Positions 44,906 through 52,255 of a stretch of DNA of 64,000 nt are shown here, piece after piece. The notes beneath the pieces were generated by a model. It was given only the letters and a program-made list of their open reading frames with translations. It was not told the origin of the DNA and made no database searches. Positions within the stretch are counted from its first letter, which is position 1, and each line of letters opens with the position of its first letter. Source of the stretch: Burkholderia sp052045245. Lineage in GTDB: Bacteria > Pseudomonadota > Gammaproteobacteria > Burkholderiales > Burkholderiaceae. The stretch is from NCBI RefSeq assembly GCF_052045245.1, contig NZ_JBQEON010000020.1, positions 62,001 through 126,000 of the forward strand. The letters are read 5' to 3'. Position numbers and translations under genes: made by a program.

Positions 44906-46558
44906 TCAGGCCGGGTACGCGCGCTGCAGCAGTGCGCCGATGTCGAGCGCGTGCGGATCGAAGCCGCCCACGATGCGGCCCCAATCGGGTGCGGCGAGTC
45001 GTGTCGCGATGAACGCATCGGCGACGGCCGCCGGCGCATCGCGGCGCAGCAGGCACGCCTGCGCGACGAGCGCGAGCCGCTGCGCGAACACGCGGCCGGA
45101 CGCCTCGAGCGTGTCGGCCGGCGCCGCGAGCATCGCGCGCAGCGTGTCGAGCGCCGCGCGGATGCGCGGTTCGCCCGCACCGAGGTCGGCCAGTTCGGCG
45201 AACAGCGCGGCGGCCGCGTCGGGCTCGCGCGACACGGCGCGCAGCACGTCGATGCACATCACGTTGCCGGAGCCTTCCCAGATCGAGTTGACCGGCGCTT
45301 CGCGGAACAGCCGCGCGATCGGGCCGTCGTCGACGTAGCCGTTGCCGCCGAACACCTCCATCACCTCGCCGGTCAATTCGACCGCGCGCTTGCAGACCCA
45401 GAATTTCGCGGCGGGCGTGACGATCCGCTTCCACGCGCGCTCGCGCGGCGAGTCGTCGCGTTCGAACGCGTCGGCCACGCGCATCGCGAGCACGAGCGCG
45501 GCTTCGCTCTCGAGCGCGAGATCGGCGAGCACGGTGCGCATCAGCGGCTGCTCGGCGAGCGCGCGGCCGAACGCGTGACGCTGGCGCGTGTACGCGATCG
45601 CCTGCACGACGCCCTGGCGCAGCATCGCCGCACTGCCGAGCACGCAGCTCAGCCGCGTATGGGTGGCCATCTCGATGATGGTCGGAATCCCGCGGCCTTC
45701 GTCGCCGAGCATGATCCCCCACGCATCGTTCAGCTCGATTTCGCTGCTCGAATTGCTGCGGTTGCCGACCTTGTTCTTCAGCCGCTGGATTTCGACCGCA
45801 TTCTTCGTGCCGTCCGGCCGCCAGCGCGGCACGTAGAAGCACGACGGGCTGCCGGCGTCGGTGCGCGCGACGACCAGGTGCGCGTCGCACATCGGCGCGG
45901 AGAAGAACCACTTGTGGCCGCGCAGCCGGTATTCGCCGCCGCGCCCGCCCGCGCCGACCGCGGTCGCGAGCGTCGTGTTCGCGCGCACGTCGGAGCCGCC
46001 CTGTTTCTCGGTCATGCCCATGCCGAACCAGATCGAGCGCTTGTCGGCGACGGGCACATCGCGCGGATCGTAGTCGTCGCTGTACAGCTTGTCGCGCAGC
46101 AGGCCCCACAGCGCCGGTTCCTTCTGCAGCACCGGAATCGCGGCCTGCGTCATCGTCGCCGGGCACAGCGTGCCGGCCTCGATCTGGCCGTGCAGGTAGA
46201 AGCCGGCCGCGGCCGCCGCCCAGCGGCCGGGGCGCGACTCGCGGAACGCGAGCGACACGAAGCCTTCGTGGCGATACATCCCGAGCAGCGCGTGCCAGGC
46301 CGGATGGAACGCGACGCGGTCGATGCGCCGGCCGCGCCGGTCGAATGCGTTCAGCTCCGGCGTGTAGCGGTTCGCTTCGTCGGCAAGCCGTGCGGTGTCG
46401 GCGCTGCCGAGCCGCGCGCCGTATGCGTCGAGCTGCGGCACGGCCCAGCCGGCGCCCGCGCGCGCGAGCGCTTCGCGCAGCGCGGCGTCGGTGGCGAAGA
46501 GGTTATAGTCGACCAGTTCGTCGAACTGGTTCGTGACGGCATGGGTCGCTTCGGTCAT
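44906..46558 (-). CDS. AidB-like acyl-CoA dehydrogenase
   Basis: 550 residues, longer than ordinary acyl-CoA dehydrogenases (about 380-400) and like E. coli AidB (541). The FAD-binding acyl-CoA dehydrogenase segments are clear: FGMGMTEKQGGSDVRANTT, RLRGHKWFFSAPMCDAHLV and NSIWEGSGNVMCIDVLRAV, the last being characteristic of AidB. AidB is linked to the adaptive response to alkylating agents, while close relatives degrade branched acyl-CoAs. ATG 46558 follows CGGAGACAACCCG. It is divergent from a TetR regulator 125 bases away and upstream of the truncated ligase. Confidence 0.88.
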   Translation of the reverse strand: MTEATHAVTNQFDELVDYNLFATDAALREALARAGAGWAVPQLDAYGARLGSADTARLADEANRYTPELNAFDRRGRRIDRVAFHPAWHALLGMYRHEGFVSLAFRESRPGRWAAAAAGFYLHGQIEAGTLCPATMTQAAIPVLQKEPALWGLLRDKLYSDDYDPRDVPVADKRSIWFGMGMTEKQGGSDVRANTTLATAVGAGGRGGEYRLRGHKWFFSAPMCDAHLVVARTDAGSPSCFYVPRWRPDGTKNAVEIQRLKNKVGNRSNSSSEIELNDAWGIMLGDEGRGIPTIIEMATHTRLSCVLGSAAMLRQGVVQAIAYTRQRHAFGRALAEQPLMRTVLADLALESEAALVLAMRVADAFERDDSPRERAWKRIVTPAAKFWVCKRAVELTGEVMEVFGGNGYVDDGPIARLFREAPVNSIWEGSGNVMCIDVLRAVSREPDAAAALFAELADLGAGEPRIRAALDTLRAMLAAPADTLEASGRVFAQRLALVAQACLLRRDAPAAVADAFIATRLAAPDWGRIVGGFDPHALDIGALLQRAYPA

Positions 46559-46683
46559 CGGGTTGTCTCCGGTCTCGTGCGTCGCGGTCGGTCGATCCAT
46601 CGGCCTGTCGGGTGCCGCGCTGCCGGCGTGCGCGTGCCGGCTCCCGGTCAAACGTGTTTCCGCTGAATTTCAGAGTAGCAAAT

Positions 46684-47352
46684 ATGCCGCCGCGCCATGT
46701 TCAGGTTCCGGCGCCGCCCGGCCAGCCGGCGGCGCAACCCGCGCCCGCGTTGCGCCGCCGGCCGCGCCAGTCGCGTGCGCAGGCCACGTCGGAGGCGCTC
46801 CAGCAGGCGTTCGTTCAGCTTTTGCTCGAGCGCGGCTACGCGAAGGCGACGATCCGCGAGATCGCGGCCGTCGCCGGCGTGAGCATCGGCACCTTCTACG
46901 AATACTTCGGCGACAAGCAGAGTCTCGCCGCGCTGTGCATCCACCGGCGCGTGCTGGCGCTCGCCGACCGGCTGCGCGACGCGGCGCACGCGTTGAGCGG
47001 CATGCCGCGCGCCGAACTCGCCGCCGCGCTCGTCGATCTGCAGGTCGATGCGATCGGTGCCGACGCCGCCGTGTGGGGCGCGTTCTTCGCGCTGGAGCGG
47101 CAGGTGTCGCCGCTCGCCGCGTACCGCCGGCATTACGACGCGTATGTCGCGCTGTGGCGCGACGCGCTCGCGCAGGCCGCCGATCCGCCGCCGGCCGCGC
47201 GGCTCGACGCGATCGCCCGGATGGCGCACACGGTCTGCTACGGCGGCGTGTCGCAGGCGCTGCTGACGCTCGGGCCCGCGCTCGATTTCGCCGAATTGCG
47301 CGGTGAATTGCAGGCCGCGCTAGGTGCGTATCTGGCGACGGCGGGCGAGTGA
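46684..47352 (+). CDS. TetR-family transcriptional regulator
   Basis: 222 residues. The helix-turn-helix is obvious: LERGYAKATIREIAAVAGVS and IGTFYEYFGDKQSL (about residues 57-90). A Pro/Arg-rich N-terminal tail of about 38 residues precedes it. The C-terminal ligand domain has no recognisable signature. Being divergent from the AidB-like dehydrogenase, it very probably controls that gene and its former ligase partner, perhaps in response to an acyl-CoA, as for other TetR/acyl-CoA dehydrogenase pairs. Confidence 0.9.
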   Translation: MPPRHVQVPAPPGQPAAQPAPALRRRPRQSRAQATSEALQQAFVQLLLERGYAKATIREIAAVAGVSIGTFYEYFGDKQSLAALCIHRRVLALADRLRDAAHALSGMPRAELAAALVDLQVDAIGADAAVWGAFFALERQVSPLAAYRRHYDAYVALWRDALAQAADPPPAARLDAIARMAHTVCYGGVSQALLTLGPALDFAELRGELQAALGAYLATAGE

Positions 47353-47576
47353 GGCGGGCCGCACAGCGCGTCTACGGGTAATGCCTGATTCGCATGCATG
47401 ACCGGCGATACCAGCGTTCCGCCGAGCCTTGCATGCTGCGAGCCATGAGAAAAATGCATGTCCACCATGACGAACTTTCGATTGTCCGCCGATATTGGTT
47501 CAGGCTAAATCATCCGGCATGAGACGGGCCGCGCGCGTCGCGCGGGCCGGCCCGAAGGACATCAGGAGGAGGAGTC

Positions 47577-48731
47577 ATGCGAAGTGCCACCACGCCCCGT
47601 TCGAAACTGCCGGACGTCGGGACGACGATCTTCACGGTGATCGGCCAGCTCGCCGCGCAGCACGATGCACTAAACCTGTCGCAGGGTGCGCCGAATTTCG
47701 CGCCCGATCCGGCACTCGTCGAGGGCGTCGCGCGCGCGATGCGCGGCGGCCACAACCAGTACGCGCCGATGGCCGGCCTCGCGTCGCTGCGCGAGCGGCT
47801 CGCCGAGAAGACGGAGACGCTGTACGGCACGCGCTACGACCCGGGCACCGAGATCACGGTCATCGCGAGCGCGAGCGAAGGGCTCTACGCGGCGATCAGC
47901 GCGCTCGTGCATCCGGGCGACGAAGTGATCTATTTCGAGCCGTCGTTCGACAGCTATGCGCCGATCGTGCGGATGCAGGGCGCGACGCCAGTCGCGATCA
48001 AGCTGTCGCCCGAGCATTTCCGCGTGAACTGGGACGAAGTGGCCGCGGCGCTCACGCCGCGCACGCGAATGATCATCGTCAACACGCCGCACAACCCGAC
48101 CGCGACCGTGTTCTCCGCCGACGATCTCGACCGGCTCGCGCAACTCACGCGCGACACCGACATCGTGGTGTTGTCCGACGAGGTCTACGAGCACGTGGTG
48201 TTCGACGGCGCGCAGCACCAGAGCGTCGCGCGTCACCGCGCGCTGGCCGAGCGCAGCGTGATCGTGTCGTCGTTCGGCAAGTCGTTCCACGTGACGGGCT
48301 GGCGAGTCGGCCATTGCCTCGCGCCGGCCGAACTGATGGCCGAGATCCGCAAGGTGCACCAGTTCATGGTGTTCTCGGCGGATACGCCGATGCAGGTCGC
48401 GTTCGCGGAGATCCTCGCGCGGCCGGAAAGCTATCTCGGCCTGTCGGCGTTCTACCAGGCCAAGCGCGACCTGCTCGCGCGCGAGCTGGCCGATTCGCGC
48501 TTCGAGCTGCTGCCGAGCGAAGGCTCGTTCTTCATGCTCGCGCGCTTCCGGCACTTCTCGGACGAGCGCGACAGCGACTTTGTGCTGCGCCTGATCCGCG
48601 ATGCGCGCGTCGCGACGATTCCGCTGTCGGCGTTCTACACCGACGGCGCCGATGCCGGCGTGATCCGGCTCAGTTTTTCGAAGGACGACGCGACGCTGAT
48701 CGAGGGCGCGCGGCGGTTGCGTTCGCTGTAA
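47577..48731 (+). CDS. ybdL: Methionine/aromatic aminotransferase of the YbdL type
   Basis: A 384-residue PLP-dependent fold type I aminotransferase. It follows E. coli YbdL nearly end to end: SKLPDVGTTIFTVIGQLA, NLSQGAPNF, NQYAPMAGLASLRE, NTPHNPTATVF, SDEVYEHVVF and the PLP-binding lysine in SSFGKSFHVTGWRVG. YbdL prefers methionine, with histidine and phenylalanine as poorer substrates; the 2-oxo acid produced here is not known. The start ATG 47577 follows AGGAGGAGTC. It is followed by an amino acid binding protein and an FAD-linked 2-hydroxyacid dehydrogenase, suggesting a small amino acid utilisation cluster. Confidence 0.9.
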   Translation: MRSATTPRSKLPDVGTTIFTVIGQLAAQHDALNLSQGAPNFAPDPALVEGVARAMRGGHNQYAPMAGLASLRERLAEKTETLYGTRYDPGTEITVIASASEGLYAAISALVHPGDEVIYFEPSFDSYAPIVRMQGATPVAIKLSPEHFRVNWDEVAAALTPRTRMIIVNTPHNPTATVFSADDLDRLAQLTRDTDIVVLSDEVYEHVVFDGAQHQSVARHRALAERSVIVSSFGKSFHVTGWRVGHCLAPAELMAEIRKVHQFMVFSADTPMQVAFAEILARPESYLGLSAFYQAKRDLLARELADSRFELLPSEGSFFMLARFRHFSDERDSDFVLRLIRDARVATIPLSAFYTDGADAGVIRLSFSKDDATLIEGARRLRSL

Positions 48732-48844
48732 GCGCGGGCGCGGCCCGCACACAAGCACACGACGCGCTGGTCGCGTCGAAAGCCACGAATGGGGCCGTCG
48801 CACGTGCTGACGCACGGCGCCGGTCGACACGCCAGGAGATCACA

Positions 48845-49633
48845 ATGAAGCATGCACACCCCCTGAAACTCGCGCTCGCATTCGCGTGTGCGTTCGGCTC
48901 GGGCGCGGCATTGGCCGACGGCCAGACGCTGCGTTTCGGCCTCGAGGCGCAATACCCGCCGTTCGAGTCGAAGGCACCGAACGGCGACCTGCAGGGCTTC
49001 GATATCGACGTCGGCAATGCCGTTTGCCAGACCGCGAAGCTGTCGTGCAAGTGGGTCGAGACGTCGTTCGACGGGCTGATTCCCGCGCTGAAGGGCCGCA
49101 AGTTCGATGCGATCAATTCGGCGATGAACGCGACCGAACAGCGGCGCCAGGCAATCGACTTCACGACGATCATCTATCGCGTGCCGACGCAACTGATCGC
49201 GCGCACCGGCAGCGGCCTGCTGCCGACGCCGGAATCGCTGAAGGGCAAGCGCGTCGGCGTGCTGCAGGCATCGATCCAGGAAACCTACGCCAAGGCGCAC
49301 TGGGAGCCGGCGGGCGTGTCGATCGTCGCGTATCAGGATCAGAACCAGGCGTATGCGGATCTCGTGGCGGGCCGCCTCGACGCGACGCTGGTGCTCGCGC
49401 CGGCCGGCCAGCGCGGCTTCCTGTCGCGTCCGGACGGCAAGGGTTTCGCGTTCGTCGGTCAGCCGGTGCGCGATGACAGGATTCTCGGCAGCGGGATCGC
49501 GTTCGGCCTGCGCAAGGGTGACGACGCACTGAAGACGAAGCTCGATGCGGCGATCGACAAGCTGAAGGCGGACGGCACGGTGAAGTCGCTCGGCCAGAAG
49601 TACTTCGGCGACGTCGACATCTCCACCAAGTAA
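48845..49633 (+). CDS. Family-3 periplasmic amino acid-binding protein
   Basis: 262 residues. The signal peptide ends at AALA (residue 24), and the mature protein reads DGQTLRFGLEAQYPPFESKAPNGDLQGFDID, the usual ligand-domain opening of Arg/Lys/ornithine-type binding proteins. INSAMNATEQRRQAIDFTT contains the residues that contact the amino group. The start follows AGGAGATCACA. No permease is present nearby, so it either works with a distant transporter or delivers to a shared one. Confidence 0.88.
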   Translation: MKHAHPLKLALAFACAFGSGAALADGQTLRFGLEAQYPPFESKAPNGDLQGFDIDVGNAVCQTAKLSCKWVETSFDGLIPALKGRKFDAINSAMNATEQRRQAIDFTTIIYRVPTQLIARTGSGLLPTPESLKGKRVGVLQASIQETYAKAHWEPAGVSIVAYQDQNQAYADLVAGRLDATLVLAPAGQRGFLSRPDGKGFAFVGQPVRDDRILGSGIAFGLRKGDDALKTKLDAAIDKLKADGTVKSLGQKYFGDVDISTK

Positions 49634-49646
49634 GCGGGCGCGCACG

Positions 49647-51077
49647 ATGCAGAGCCTGGATACGGCCGCCGCGAGCGGCGGCCACGGTGCGGCGGCGCCG
49701 GCGGACGACGCGCTCGAGGCGGCGCTCGTCGCCGCCCTGGGCGACACGCTGGTCATGCGGGCGGCCGAGATCGATCCGCGCTATTTCACCGCGTACAACG
49801 AGCCGGCCGGCGTACGGCCACGCGCGCTGGTGCGGCCGCGCAGCGTCGACGACGTGTCGCGCACGCTTGCGCTGTGCACGCGGCTCGGGCAGCCGGTCGT
49901 GCCGCAGGGCGGCCTCACCGGGCTCGCGCGCGGCGCGGTCGCGCTGGGCGGCGAGATCGTGCTGTCGATGGAGCGTTTCGCCGGCGTCGAGTCGATCGAC
50001 GCGGCGGCGGGCACGATGACGGTGCGCGCCGGGACGCCGCTGCAGACGGTGCAGGAGGCCGCGGACGCGGCGGGCTTCACGTTCGGTGTCGATCTTGGCG
50101 CACGCGGTTCGTGCCAGATCGGCGGCATGCTCGCGACCAACGCGGGCGGCACGCGCGCGATCCGCTACGGCATGATGCGCGAGCAGGTGCTCGGACTCGA
50201 GGCCGTGCTCGCCGACGGCACCGTCGTGTCGTCGATGAACCGGATGCTGAAGAACAACGCGGGCTATGACCTGAAGCAGCTGTTCATCGGCAGCGAAGGC
50301 ACGCTCGGCGTCGTCACGCGCGCCGTACTGCGGCTGCATCCGAAGCTGGCCGCACCGGCCACTGCGCTCTGTCGCGTGAACGGCTACGACGCCGTCGTCG
50401 GGGTGTGGAACCGCCTGCGCGCACTGCCCGAGATCGTCAGCTTCGAAGCGATGTGGCCGGCCTTTTACGACTACGTGGCGCGCCATACGTCCGGCGTCGT
50501 CGCGCCGTTCGCGGGCGACGGCGGCTTCGCGGTGCTGATCGAGTGCGCGACGAGTGCGCCGGGTGGCGATGCGCGCGAGGCGCTGGAAAACGGCCTCGCG
50601 GATGCGATCGACGCGGGGCTCGTCGGCGATGCTGCGCTTGCGACGTCCGAGCGCCAGGCGCGCGACTTGTGGACATTGCGCGAAGGCCTCGCAATCGATG
50701 CGCTGCCGCATCTGGTGAACTTCGACGTGAGCCTGCCGACGGGCGAACTCGGCCGGTTCGCCGAGCGCTGCGAAGCCGCATTGCGCGCGCTCTGGCCCGA
50801 CATCGTGTGCCTGTTCTTCGGCCACGTCGGCGACGGCAACGTGCATATCGGCGTATCGCTCGACGGCATGCGCGACGCGGACGCCGACGCGATCGATCGC
50901 TGCGTCTACGCGGTGGTCCGGGAGATGGGCGGCTCGGTGTCGGCGGAGCACGGCATCGGCATGCTCAAACGCCCCTATCTCGCCCACACGCGCAGCGAAG
51001 CCGAAATCAGCGTGATGCGGCGCCTGAAGGCTGCGCTCGATCCTGCCGGCCTGCTCAATCCCGGCAAGGTGCTTTGA
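49647..51077 (+). CDS. FAD-linked 2-hydroxyacid dehydrogenase (GlcD / D-2-hydroxyglutarate dehydrogenase-like)
   Basis: 476 residues. The N-terminal FAD-binding PCMH domain has VVPQGGLTGLARGAV and GGMLATNAGGTRAIRYG; the C-terminal domain has GHVGDGNVHIGVS and SAEHGIGMLKRPYL, the metal and substrate motifs of the D-lactate / D-2-hydroxyglutarate dehydrogenase family. It oxidises a D-2-hydroxy acid to the 2-oxo acid, passing electrons to the respiratory chain or to an ETF. It starts 13 bases after the binding protein gene, so the two are cotranscribed. Confidence 0.88.
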   Translation: MQSLDTAAASGGHGAAAPADDALEAALVAALGDTLVMRAAEIDPRYFTAYNEPAGVRPRALVRPRSVDDVSRTLALCTRLGQPVVPQGGLTGLARGAVALGGEIVLSMERFAGVESIDAAAGTMTVRAGTPLQTVQEAADAAGFTFGVDLGARGSCQIGGMLATNAGGTRAIRYGMMREQVLGLEAVLADGTVVSSMNRMLKNNAGYDLKQLFIGSEGTLGVVTRAVLRLHPKLAAPATALCRVNGYDAVVGVWNRLRALPEIVSFEAMWPAFYDYVARHTSGVVAPFAGDGGFAVLIECATSAPGGDAREALENGLADAIDAGLVGDAALATSERQARDLWTLREGLAIDALPHLVNFDVSLPTGELGRFAERCEAALRALWPDIVCLFFGHVGDGNVHIGVSLDGMRDADADAIDRCVYAVVREMGGSVSAEHGIGMLKRPYLAHTRSEAEISVMRRLKAALDPAGLLNPGKVL

Positions 51078-51101
51078 GCGGCGCCCCGATGGTGACGTGT
51101 G

Positions 51102-51674
51102 TCAGCCGTCGACCCAGCGCAGCGCGCCGATCTTCAGGTGTTCGACTACGCTGCGCGCCCAGTCGAGCTCCGCGTTGAGCAGCACGAGCGCATGCTCGTT
51201 CTGCAGCAGGAACAGGCGCGGCACCTGATCGTTCTGCGCGGCGTGGCGCAGTGACTCGAGACGTTCGCGTTCGGCTTCGAGCGCGGCGATGCGGCGCTCG
51301 AGCTGTTGGCGCGCATCGTCGGCGTCGAGCAGCGGCAGAAATGCGAGGCCGGCGCCGAACGCCGGAAATTCGCGCGTGGGCTCGGCGAGCAGCGCATGCA
51401 GCCACGCCTGGCCGGCCGTATGTCCGGCCTCGGTCAGCGTGTACAGCGTGCGCTCGGGAAACGCACCGTCACGCTCGGTGTCGTGCACGGCGATCAGCCC
51501 GTCGCGCAGCAGTCGGTCGATCGTCTGGTAGAGGCTCGTGCGCTGCCGCACGTTGACGACTTCGTCGTAGCCGCGCGCCTTCAGCTGTTGCAGCATCCCG
51601 TACGGATGCATCGGCGTTTCGGTGAGTGTCGCGAGGACCGCGAGTGCGAGCGGAGACGGACGGCTTGCTGCCAT
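51102..51674 (-). CDS. PadR-family transcriptional regulator
   Basis: 190 residues. The N-terminal winged helix is typical of PadR: LALAVLATLTETPMHPYGM, LLQQLKARGY and RTSLYQTIDRLLRDGLI. The C-terminal half is a long charged coiled coil (RIAALEAERERLESLRHAAQ) for dimerisation, as in PadR subfamily s2. It is convergent with the FAD dehydrogenase gene and 69 bases from cadR. The target is unknown. Confidence 0.88.
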   Translation of the reverse strand: MAASRPSPLALAVLATLTETPMHPYGMLQQLKARGYDEVVNVRQRTSLYQTIDRLLRDGLIAVHDTERDGAFPERTLYTLTEAGHTAGQAWLHALLAEPTREFPAFGAGLAFLPLLDADDARQQLERRIAALEAERERLESLRHAAQNDQVPRLFLLQNEHALVLLNAELDWARSVVEHLKIGALRWVDG

Positions 51675-51742
51675 GAATAGTTTGAATATGTCTAGTAAGA
51701 ATATAACTAGTATCTATCGGACTATCATATTCCACAAGGGTT

Positions 51743-52174
51743 TCAGCCGAGGTGCGAGCGCTTCGCGGCCGGTGCGACGGTTTCCATCGTCGTGAGGCCG
51801 TGCACGATTCCGCAGTCCTCGACCGAATGTTCGCCGACGCACTGGCGGCGCAATTCGGTGAGCTGGTCGCGCAGATGCGTCAGTTCGGCGAGGCGGGCAT
51901 CGACGTGGCCGATGTGTTCGTCGAGCAGCGCGTTGATCGAATCGCACGGGTCGGCCGGCGTGTCGGTGAGCTGCAGCAGCGCGCGGATTTCGTCGTGCGC
52001 CATGTCGAGCGCACGGCAGTTGCGGATGAAGCGCAGCCGTTCGACGTGCACGTCGGTGTAGTGGCGGTAGTTCGAATCGGTGCGCTCCGCATCCGGCATC
52101 AGGCCCTCCTTCTCGTAGAAGCGGATCGTTTCGGGCGTGCAGCGGGCCGCCTTGGCCAGTTCGCCGATCTTCAT
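51743..52174 (-). CDS. cadR: MerR-family heavy-metal regulator (CadR/PbrR type)
   Basis: 143 residues. The MerR winged helix opens MKIGELAKAARCTPETIRFY. Metal ligands fit the Cd/Pb group: Cys77 (PADPCDS), Cys112 and Cys121 (QCVGEHSVEDCG). The nine-residue spacing of the last two is that of PbrR, while CadR has seven, so lead or several divalent metals may be sensed. It is divergent from the metal efflux ATPase and faces a matching operator (52194-52224). Confidence 0.92.
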   Translation of the reverse strand: MKIGELAKAARCTPETIRFYEKEGLMPDAERTDSNYRHYTDVHVERLRFIRNCRALDMAHDEIRALLQLTDTPADPCDSINALLDEHIGHVDARLAELTHLRDQLTELRRQCVGEHSVEDCGIVHGLTTMETVAPAAKRSHLG

Positions 52175-52193
52175 GCTTTCTCCGTTGTAAGGG

Positions 52194-52224
52194 TTGACCT
52201 TGTAGTGGCTTCAGGGTGTTAACT
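52194..52224 (+). promoter_or_regulatory. CadR/PbrR-controlled promoter of the efflux ATPase
   Basis: TTGACC (52194-52199) and TTAACT (52219-52224) are 19 bases apart, the overlong spacing of MerR-type promoters. Between them sits a 21-base dyad (52197-52217) beginning ACCTTG and ending CAGGGT with the centre TAGTGGCT, close to the known CadR/PbrR operator. The metal-bound regulator would twist the DNA to align the two elements. Confidence 0.9.
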
Positions 52225-52255
52225 CTACACCGTCAAGTCATAAAAGGAGGTTGTC

